Below are positions 23,888-32,660 of a stretch of 64,000 nucleotides of DNA, piece after piece (position 1 is the first letter of the stretch; each line of letters opens with the position of its first letter). The translations under genes and the position numbers were made by a program. The DNA lies in NCBI GenBank assembly GCA_015179125.1, contig WHVA01000351.1, positions 1 to 64,000 of the forward strand, read 5' to 3'. Origin of the DNA: Gautieria morchelliformis. Its lineage: Eukaryota; Basidiomycota; Agaricomycetes; Gomphales; Gomphaceae. The notes under the pieces are model-generated. The model did not search any database, was not told the DNA's origin, and worked only from the letters and a program-made list of their open reading frames with translations.

Positions 23888-24069
23888 GGTCACGTGACCA
23901 GCAGACCGGCGTGAACCTGGAGCATGAGTGGCGCAGCCGCGAGCCCCTGGCAGTTCACGCCGATCTGCGGGCTCCAGCGCTCAACCCAGCGCTGGCAACG
24001 AATGCTGCGCAGCGGTCACGTGACCCATTCGCGCGTGGTCCGTGCACAACGCGCGCGCACGGTATAAAG
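23888..24069 (+). promoter_or_regulatory. Promoter-like block of Helitron copy 5, duplicated palindrome
   Basis: GGTCACGTGAC(C) occurs twice (23,888-23,899 and 24,014-24,025), followed by TATAAAG at 24,063-24,069. The GC-rich segment between the palindromes has been partly duplicated. Confidence 0.5.
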
Positions 24070-25009
24070 GCAGAACGGTAAGGATGGAACGGCAGGAATC
24101 TGCCCACCGGCAATTCCTCTCGCTGCTGTCTGCTCTGCTCTGTCTGCTGTCTGCTCTCTATGGTGTCTCCTCCTTTAGCTGGCTGGCTTGGCTGGCTATC
24201 TATTGGCTTGGATGGATTTCTATTGGTAGGTAATATCTCTTTTTTAATGCATTGCCATGTATTTTATTTTATTTGTGTTTGTAATTTCATTGGTTCCTTT
24301 TTTTTTTTCATTATATTGTATTGTCACATGTGCTTTATATTTTTCTGAAATTTTTCGAAAATAGATTTAAATAACATCCCCAGACTGTGGTGAAAAAATT
24401 GTAGTGTAATATCTATATTTTTCAGGTTTTTTTTCGAAAATAGACATCAATAAGTTTCCTCTAAAATTAATGACAATAGGTTCTGCTTTTAAATGTGGTT
24501 TGTTTTATTGTTTTATTGACTGTAAAGCTGCTTACCTATACTGGTGGCTGGCTTACTATGGCTCTGGGTTTCTCTGTCAGTCCCTGGGCTTCTCTGGCTT
24601 TGGCTGGGCATTAATAACAGCTTCTGCTTCAATATACTGTACTTTTTTGACATTTTTTCGCAAATAGATATCAATAAATTATCCTGACTTTGTGAAAATT
24701 GACAACAGCTCCAGGTTAAATGTACAGTGCATTTCTTTGACATTTTCGAAAAATAGATAACCCTAACTTTGCTAAAATTAATAACAGCTTCAGCTTACAT
24801 GTACTGGACATTTTCTTGACATTTTTTCAAAAAATAGATAATCCTGACTTTGCTAAAAATTAATGACAGCTGCTTAAATATGGTTTCCTGGACTATTTTA
24901 TTTATGTCTGTATATGTCACAAAATAGATATTGATACATGTCCCTGAGCTTGCTAAAAGTTAATAAGTAGTAACAGCCTCTGCTTGCTTCACTTTGAGGC
25001 CCTTGGGGA

Positions 25010-25745
25010 TATGCTACACATGCCATTGGGACATGCTATGCATGCTATACTTGAGGGGCATGCTACACACACTATGCATGGGGACATGCATGTTATGCAT
25101 GGAGACATGCATGTTATGCGTGGGGACACGCACGCTATGCTTGGGGACATGCACGCTATGCTTGGGGACACGCACGCTATGCATGGGGATGTGCACACTA
25201 TATGTGGGGACACACTATGCTTGGGGGACATGGTACAAACAAGGGACACACTACAGGGGAAAACACTACAAACAAGGGACATTCTACACATGCTATACTT
25301 GGGGGACACGCTACAAACAAAGGACATGCTATGCACACTATACTTGGGGGACATGTTATGCATCGGGGACACACTTTGCACACTATACTTGAGGGAGATG
25401 CTACACACACTACATGTAGGGACATGCTACACATGTGGACACGCTATGCATGGGGGACACACATGCTATAATTTAGGGACACGCTATGTTTGGGGACATG
25501 CTACAAACCAGGGACATGCTATGCATGTGAGACACGCCATGCACACTGTACTTGGGGACATGCTACATGTGGAGACACACTATGCATGGAGGACATGCTA
25601 CACACACTATACTTGGGGACATGTTATGTGTGGGGTCATGTTACAAACCAGGGACACAATAAGCATGCTATATTCGAGGCTATGCATGGAGGACATGCTA
25701 TGCACGCTATACTTGGGCACATGCAGACATGTGTAGAGACATTAC
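25010..25745 (+). repeat. Degenerate minisatellite in Helitron copy 5
   Basis: Units on the pattern GGGGACATGC(A)TGCTATGC resemble those of copy 3, with a few units missing by comparison. Confidence 0.85.
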
Positions 25746-25868
25746 CTATCTTGATGTGTTACTTATAGCTACTTTCAATTGCAATGAGATGTGTTTTACT
25801 TATCCCAAGTTTGATTTACCCAATGCGTTTGACCTACACCCCCGTGTGAAGCATGGGTATCCACCTAG

Positions 25869-27151
25869 AGGTAAGGGGTCAAGAATTGAGTTAAGTTGGA
25901 TATCAGAAATCGAGTTGGAAGGCAGAGGTCAGAGAGACAGAGGCCTTGCAAGTACTTGCTGTGGTAAGAATAGGAAACAGTGCAAAGGGAGTCACATATC
26001 AAAGTCAATTATCTGATTGCAGAATAGAGGCACACATGACTGGGTTTTATACAAAGAGCTGAGACAACATGTCAGAAGGTAGAGGTAAGCAATTCCAGTG
26101 CAAGCAAAAGTAACTAGGATAAATGGAGTAAGTAACTAATACGGAACAAGAGGAACTACAAGGGGGTGCTGGGTAGAACTAAGAACAATCAATAGGCAAA
26201 AGAACAAGGAGAATGTGGGTCTAATTGATTGTTACGTATTGGAATTCCCAGAGGTCAGAACTGGAAAGGACAACGGCTTCAACTTATGTGTTGCGCCCCT
26301 GATGAACTACCGTCCTAAGTATTTCGGGATTGACTTGCGGATATCGGAGAAGGCAGAAGTCAGGAACAGAGTACTGAGAGTCTAGGGTTGAGGGTTGGAG
26401 AACAAAGGTCGGAAGAGGTGGAAGAGGCGGAGGACAGAGGGTTGAGAGCGGAAGGAGACAAGACTAGCAAAACTCACTGTGCTAAGAACAGGAGACAGTG
26501 CGAAGGGAATCACATATCGAAGTTGATTATCTGATTGCAGGAACGGAGACATACATGAGGGGGGTTTATACAAAGAGCTGAAGCAACAGGTAATGGTATG
26601 GTACTAAGCAAATTCTGGAGAGTGCAGGAATCAGATAGACATACGGGGCAAGTAACTAATGCGGAACAATGGGATGACAAGGGGGTGCAGGGTAGGGTAA
26701 GTAAAATGGCAAAGAACAAGGCGAGTAAGTACAATAGGCCTTGGAAGAAACGGAATTACAGAAATGGTATCTTGCTGTATTCAGGGTCGAGTACGGGGGC
26801 CAGTATCTGGAGGTGGCCAGGGGTACTGAAATCACAAGGGTCGAGGTAGAGGGTTGCAGATGGTGCGGATGTTGTGGAATAGAGTCGGAGGTGGTGCGGA
26901 GGATATGCGGATATGGCGGAGATGGTTGAGCGGAACAGTCGTAACATTGATAGTGGAACAAATGGATCTCCTGATGCTCCGGACTTGCTATGCTGAGGGT
27001 CAAGTAGGGAAGGCCGGTGAATAGAGTCAAAAGGGGAAGTATGTGAATAGTAAAGAACAAGGGGATCAAAAGGTCAAAGTGTGGACGTTGCGGAATAGAG
27101 CCAGAGGAGGCATGGAGTTACCAGAGTTGGTCAAGCAGCATGGTCATAACA
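25869..27151 (+). mobile_element. 5'-truncated LTR (TGTTACG family), itself split by a second LTR
   Basis: The sequence is homologous to about 17,084-17,640, lacks its first part, and ends GGTCATAACA at 27,151 followed by TTACC. It is interrupted at 26,230-26,946 by a second LTR. The intact homologue at about 17,433 reads CTAATTGATAGC across the point of insertion. Confidence 0.82.
26230..26946 (+). mobile_element. Nested solo LTR with TTGAT duplication
   Basis: It starts TGTTACGTATTGG and ends CAGTCGTAACA, and is flanked by TTGAT at 26,225-26,229 and 26,947-26,951. It has inserted into an older LTR of the same family, giving an LTR-in-LTR nest inside a Helitron. Confidence 0.88.
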
Positions 27152-27769
27152 TTACCTACCTTGATGTGTTACTTAGAGCTACTTTCAATCAATAAGATGT
27201 GTTTTACTTATCTGAATGAAATTTTCTTATCCGAATGTGTTTGACTTATCCCAAGTTTGATTTACCCAAGGCATTTGACCTTGCTGATGCATTTGACCTT
27301 ACCGAGGTGTTTGACTTGCACCCCCGCGCGAAGTGCGGGTATCCACCTAGTCTATAGTATAAAGTTGCTGGGAGGGTGGTTGTGGGTGTTTTATGTAATA
27401 ATGTTACGTAATTTGCTGAGTTTGAACGCGAGCGGCGCAGCCGCGAGCGACCAAGCAGTGTTCCTGGTCACGTGACCAGTTCGCGTCCAATGCTACTGCG
27501 CGCGCACCCACCTTCCCTCAATCCTCCTGTTGGCATTTCCTCTGGCTCAAATGGTGGCAACCTCTGGCTCTCCTGCCCACTGTCTCTGTGCCTGCTGGAT
27601 CTGTCTGTCTGCTGCTGGATTTGTCTGTCTGCTGCTGGATCTGTTCTGGTGCTGGATCTCTGTGTCTGCTACTGGATCTTTGTGTCTGCTGCTGGCTGTC
27701 TCTGTGTCTGGCTCTCTCTGTGTCTGTTACTGGGGCTGTCTGTCTCTCTACAGCCCCTCAGGTAAATAT

Positions 27770-29095
27770 TGTTAATATTTTCGCTTTTTTATCCTCTTTT
27801 GACTTCTTTTCAGCCTAGGCTGCTCCTCTCATTGCCTCCCACCTTTCTGGATGGTAATTAGTGGCTCTGGTGAGTTTTTTCCTATCATACCTATCATTTC
27901 TTCCAATAATTTTCGCTTTTTTATCCTCTTTTTGTTTTCTTTTCAGCCCCCTCTCTCAATGCCTCCCACCTTGCCTGTCTGATATTGCTGCATCTGGTGT
28001 GTGTCTTGCTATCATGGTTTGATATTTATTAGAATCAGCTGCTCTCCATGGTAAATATTGCTATTTCTTGCTATAATTTTCGCTTTTTTAATCTCTTTTT
28101 GACTTCTTTTCAGCTTAGGTTGCTCCTCTCATTGCCTCCACCTTTCTTGGTCATCACTCCTGCCTCCTGTGTGTTCTTTCCTCATCATATTTCTTCCACT
28201 AATTTTCGCTTTTTTATCCTCTTTTTGCCATCTTTTCAGCCCAGGTTCCTCCTCTCAGTGCTTCCCACCTTTCCTGTCTGCCATTGCTGCATCTGATGTG
28301 TGTCTTGCTATCATATGTGTTTTGTTTTGACATTTATTAGAATCAGCTTCTCTCCATGGTAAATATTTCTATTTCTTGCTATAATTTTCGCTTTTTAATC
28401 TCTGTTTGACTCCTTTTCAGACTATTTTCCTCCTCTCATTGCCTCCCACCTTTCTTGATGGTCATTACTGGCTCTGGTGTGTGTTTTCCTATCATATCTA
28501 TCATTTCTTCCAATAATTTTCGCTTTTTTATACCCTTTTTGCCTTTTTTTCAGCCCATGTTCCTCCCCTCAGTGCCTCCCACCTTGCCTATCTGCCATTG
28601 CTGCATCTGGTGTCTTTCTTCCTATCATATTTATGTTGTTTTGATATTTATTATGATCAGCTTCTCTCCCTGGTATTTCTTGCAATAATTTTCGCTTTTT
28701 TAACCTCTTTTTGACTGCTTTTCAGCCTATGTTGCTCCTCTCATTGCCTCCCACCTTTCTTGGCCATCATTACTGGCTCTGGTGTGTTTTTTTCCTTATC
28801 ATATCTGTCATTTCTTCCAATAATTTTCCCTTTTTTATTCTCTTTTGGCCTTCTTTTCAGCCCAGGTTCCTCTCAGTGCCTCCCACCTTGCCTATCTGCC
28901 ATTTCTGCATCTGGTGTGTGTCTTGCTATCATATTTATGTTGTTTTGATATTTATTAGGATCAGCTTCTATCTGTGGTGTTTCTTCCTGTAATTTTCGCA
29001 TTTCTGACCTCTTTTTGACTTCTTTTCAGCCCAGGTTGCTCCTCTCATTGCCTCCCACCTTTCCTGCTCATCATTACTGCATCTGGTGTGTTTTT
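27770..29095 (+). repeat. Array of mini-exon-like modules with splice-site-like borders
   Basis: At least nine modules occur. Each has a TTTTCGCTTTTTTATCC tract, a TTTTCAG acceptor-like site, about 50-65 bases beginning CCCAGGTT or CCTAGGTT and containing TGCCTCCCACC, and then a donor-like GGTGTGTG or GGTGAGT. Two types alternate: one ends TGGCTCTG, the other GCTGCATCTG, giving a higher-order period near 300 bp. The exon-like parts do not form one long frame. This could be a spliced non-coding transcript or only a satellite that happens to look like splice junctions. Confidence 0.6.
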
Positions 29096-29110
29096 TTCTG
29101 TCATTTCTGT

Positions 29111-29885
29111 CGCGAGGAGAGACTTAGGAGCTACGGACGTTCATTTCACTTGATCTAATTCATGCCTTCACGCACACGACTAATGATTCACTATGTTCAC
29201 TATAATTACTTCTATTCATGACTACTCTAATGACCTATCACTTACTATCCACATTCAATCCCATTTCGAGCACTGCGAGACACATGCGTACACACCCGAA
29301 CCATCGAGACATGAGTCAACAACACAAACACATACTGACACTCACTGAGTCGAGCCAAGCGCAATACGCCACTACCGAGTACTTAGATCCATACAACGAG
29401 TCGAGTCGAGGCACAAGCACAATTGACGTGCCGATTACCAGGGTGAACCGAGTCGATCCCATCTCACAATCAGGATGCACGACATACATTCTCTCCACCA
29501 TACTCGAGTCACATCTATTCTTCCCATTCCATTCCGCCTACCTTCCCGCCTGATCACTCAAGTCATCAAATGAGTACGCACCTTTCTATCCTATGTCCAG
29601 GCGAGACCAAGCAGGCGAGCTGCCGCGCTGATATACAGTGTCGGCAGAACACATGCACCCATTGTACAACCATTTCCTATCATCTCTGTTGTCCGTTCTA
29701 CGTGTCGAGACCCCTATCTGAGTTGTTATAAGTAGTATGAGATGTACAACTGAAAATAATCACAAACTTTTGATACTTCTTCGACTTCGAGATACTAAGT
29801 CAACCTCACGCTTCTCGCAATCTCATCGCACTCAGCCTCAAGCTTAAGGCCACGATCACCTATTATATTTGAGTCAACCTACATC
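29111..29885. mobile_element. LTR-like insertion in Helitron copy 7
   Basis: About 775 bp of different composition (rich in CGAGTC and CACT words, with a TTATAAG box near 29,727) interrupts the module repeat and is bordered by TCTGT at 29,106-29,110 and 29,886-29,890. Its left side can also be read as TGTCGCGAGGAG, a typical LTR start. The exact ends and strand are unclear, and no coding region is present. Confidence 0.4.
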
Positions 29886-30144
29886 TCTGTCAATGTCTTG
29901 CACTAATTCTCGCTTTTTATCCCTTTTTGTATTTTATTTTATATGTATATACATATATCCTGTATAATTTAAAACATTGATATCAATAGATTTCTCTGAA
30001 TTGGCTAAAAATTGATGACAACAGCCCTGCCTGAAAATATGTGTCTATTTCTCTGTTATCCATTGTACAACCTTCTGACATTTATTTATTTTCACTTGCC
30101 CCTACAATAATTTCTTTCACTTTTATGCTCTTGCAGATACATTA

Positions 30145-30355
30145 TAAACAAGTGACATGCTACAAACAAGGGAAATGCTACTTGGGGGACATGCTATGTA
30201 TGGGGGGCACCCTATGCATGGGGGGCACCCTATGCATGGGGACATGCTACGCACACTATACTTGGGAGACATGCTACACTCAGGGAACACATGCCATACC
30301 TGGGGACATGCTACACATGATTGGCACACAGACATGGGAGAAATGTGTGGAGACA
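30145..30355 (+). repeat. Short minisatellite in Helitron copy 7
   Basis: Units such as GGGGACATGCTA and GGGGGGCACCCTATGCATG resemble those in copies 3 and 5. They are followed by GACATTACCTACC, the site where copies 3 and 6 carry the LTR; here it is empty. Confidence 0.75.
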
Positions 30356-30599
30356 TTACCTACCCAGATGTGTTACTTAGAGCTACTTTCAATCATGACA
30401 AGATGTGTTTTACCCAAGTTTCATTTACCCAATGTATTTGACCTAACCCCTGGGCAAAGCACAGGTATCATCCACCCTGGCAGTGGTCCCAGCGCATCCA
30501 GGCTTATCCCACAGGTCCCTGGCAGTCTCAGGTCATCCAGGCTCACCCCACGGGTCCCCGGAAGTCCCTACGCAGTGCTGTGCCACATCCAGGCATATC

Positions 30600-30840
30600 C
30601 TGATGTGCAGCACAGGGGCATGGTAGGAGTAGACTTGCAATATGCAGTATTTTCCCATGGGCAGTTTTATGTTGCACTAATTGGAACAAGTCCATGTTCT
30701 TTAATATTGTATAGAGGTATTGTTAAAGCCTGATTAAATATGTAGTTTCATTCCACCAAATAATTCTTTAATACTATTAACTACCCCTGTGCGATGTTAG
30801 CCTTAACTAACCCGGTGCGAAGCACGGGTCAATTGGCTAG
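30600..30840 (+). mobile_element. 3' fragment of a second Helitron family
   Basis: A frame reading V-G-V-D-L-Q-Y-A-V-F-S-H-G-Q-F-Y-V-A-L (about 30,625-30,685) matches the end of Helitron helicases. The element ends CCCGGTGC-GAA-GCACGGG then TCAATTGGCTAG at 30,840. The hairpin and spacer differ from the first family, so it is a separate family. Only the end is present. Confidence 0.72.
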
Positions 30841-31060
30841 TCGTTGTCAAAATTCACATTCGTATCTATTTACATAATGGGATGATGTAATCATCATTCG
30901 TCCGGTTCAGGGTGAGTTCCTGCGGATCTTGAGGAAGATATGGACCTATGGTATGTAAGGTGGGCAAGACTCGTTTCAGGCAACTTGACTCATACATAAT
31001 TGACAGCACAACGAAAAGTCTAGTGCAGTCACTTTGACTTGGGTGCGGGTGAGGGGCTTG
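30841..31060 (-). other. Short unique stretch left of copia A
   Basis: No gene is seen. Together with 39,809-40,093 it forms the sequence into which copia A inserted (GCTTG duplicated at 31,056-31,060 and 39,809-39,813). On the minus strand the rejoined region continues a small repeat described at 39,890-40,093. Confidence 0.45.
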
Positions 31061-31285
31061 TGTGGAACGAAGGAGTAAATAGTATATTGTTATACTACGA
31101 TCTACTTGAGATCGTTCTGCCTTTATATACAAAATATGAAGTCCATTTGTATTATCAATCTCTTCGAGCTGCTGTGCCGATGCGATGCCGGCGCACCAGC
31201 AACCCGGGGTCGAGAGCAATCTCGAACTTCCGGCTAAGTGCGTGCCGGCTCTGCCTCGGCCGTATCATCGTCCCGATTACTAACA
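31061..31285 (-). repeat. Copia A 3' LTR
   Basis: 225 bp, TGTTAG...CCACA on the minus strand. The pol stop codon lies inside it at about 31,234. Confidence 0.93.
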
Positions 31286-32660
31286 CTCCCCCTCAGCGAG
31301 AAGTCCCTTCGGTAAAATCCTAATTTCCCTAATAGATACCTATGTTGGTGTAAATCCAATCCCTTCGTAAATATGTCCGCTACGTTCTCCTTCGTCGGTA
31401 CGTATGTAAGTGATGCCTCGTGAGAGGCCACTTTCTCACGGATGAAGTGATATGTGACATTGATGTGTTTGGTACGCGCATGATACGTTGCGTCATGCGA
31501 TAGTGTAATGGCGCCTAGATTGTCTGATCGAAGTGATGTGGGCTGGGCTTGATCTATTCCTAGCTCCTCGATGAAGCGCCTCAGCCAGATCAATTGCTTG
31601 GCACCCTCGGTAAGTGCCATGTATTCGGCCTCCGTAGTAGATAGTGCGATCGTTCGCTGCTTCTTCGAGCTCCATGCAATGGCTCCCCCTCCTAGTATAG
31701 CTACATAGCCGCAAATAGATAGTGCGTCGTTTCTATTAGCATAATCCGAGTCAACAAATATTTCGAGGTCGAGACCAGGGTCTCGTCGGAAGGTTATGCC
31801 GTCGTCACGTGACCCCTTGAGGTACCTGAGCACGTGCTTGATCGCCGTCCAGTGCTCAGCTCCGTAAGTAGTAGTGAATTGGCTCAGATGTTGTACGGTA
31901 AAGGCCAAATCAGGTCGCGTGCTGAGTGCTGCATACATTAGTGATCCGATCGCTTTAGCATAGGGTACTTCGGCAGTTGGACCTGTTGAGTCCATAGGTG
32001 TCGTGAGTTTGATCATTTTGTGCAGAGGTGTAGATACGGAATGTGCTGTAGCCATGTTGAATCGATCGAGTATGATGTCGATGTAATGTCCTTGCGACAT
32101 GACCAGTGTTCCCTCATCCCTATTCCTCTCAACTCTAATTCCCAAGATTTTCTTCATTTCTCCTAAATCTGTTAAAGGGAATTTTCCATGAAGCTCCCCC
32201 TTGAGCTTAACCATCCCTCCTTTGGAGTCAGCAAATAGTCCGAAGTCGTCCACATATACTGATATGACTTCGATTGAGTCCTTATCTTGTCTGATGTAGA
32301 CGCATTCATCGGCTGTACTTTGATGGAAGCCGAGATCGAGTAGTAATTTGCATAAGCGCTGATGCCAAGCTCGTCCTGATTGCTTGAGTCTGTAGAGTGC
32401 TCTGTATATTCTTAGAACGTGTCCAGATCCATCATCAAAACCGTCGGGCTGGCGCATGTAGATCTCCTCATCTATGGTTGAATTGAGGTAGGCGCCTTTG
32501 ACATCCATCATTTCGATTTCCCAATCGAGTGTGTTTGCGATGGCTAATAGAACGCGTAGTGAATTGAATTTGACCACGGGTGAAGTTATTTCGTAGTAAT
32601 CCATCCCTGGCCTCTGTGTGAATCCTTGAGCCTATTGGAATCTGTACCGACTGTACCGAC

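Larger units (their letters stand above)
23774..25868 (+). mobile_element. Helitron copy 5, non-autonomous
   Basis: It starts TTACACTATATGAAAG after the CTAG of copy 4 and ends in a mutated hairpin followed by CTAG (25,865-25,868). It closely resembles copy 3, including the TATA-linked leader, a GTAGGT splice-like site (about 24,227) and the minisatellite. It has two E-box palindromes. The base after its CTAG is A, inside an LTR copy, and not the usual T, so the right junction was altered. Confidence 0.85.
25869..27350 (+). mobile_element. Helitron copy 6, 5'-truncated; mostly LTR plus Helitron 3' end
   Basis: The segment from 27,152 (TTACCTACCTTGATG) to hairpin-CTAG at 27,347-27,350 is the 3' end of a Helitron like copy 3. 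Its upstream part is an LTR copy (25,869-27,151) inserted at the same place as the solo LTR of copy 3. Everything 5' of the LTR's interior is missing where copy 5 ends. The CTAG is followed directly by the 5' end of copy 7 (TCTATAG). Confidence 0.75.
27351..30480 (+). mobile_element. Helitron copy 7, large non-autonomous and divergent
   Basis: It starts TCTATAGTATAAAG after the CTAG of copy 6, followed by the usual GTGGTTGTGGG and AGCGGCGCAGCCGCGAGC blocks. GGTCACGTGACC is present at 27,466-27,477. It then has a CT-rich leader, an array of mini-exon-like modules (about 27,770-29,095), an inserted LTR-like block, a minisatellite (30,145-30,355), and a decayed 3' hairpin around 30,448-30,478 in which CTAG reads CTGG. 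The right end is therefore approximate. Confidence 0.65.

Noticed and set aside
27472-28992. Frames with hydrophobic stretches that look like membrane proteins
   Set aside because: They arise from T- and C-rich module repeats (TTTTCGCTTTTTT), are interrupted at every unit border, and differ between units.
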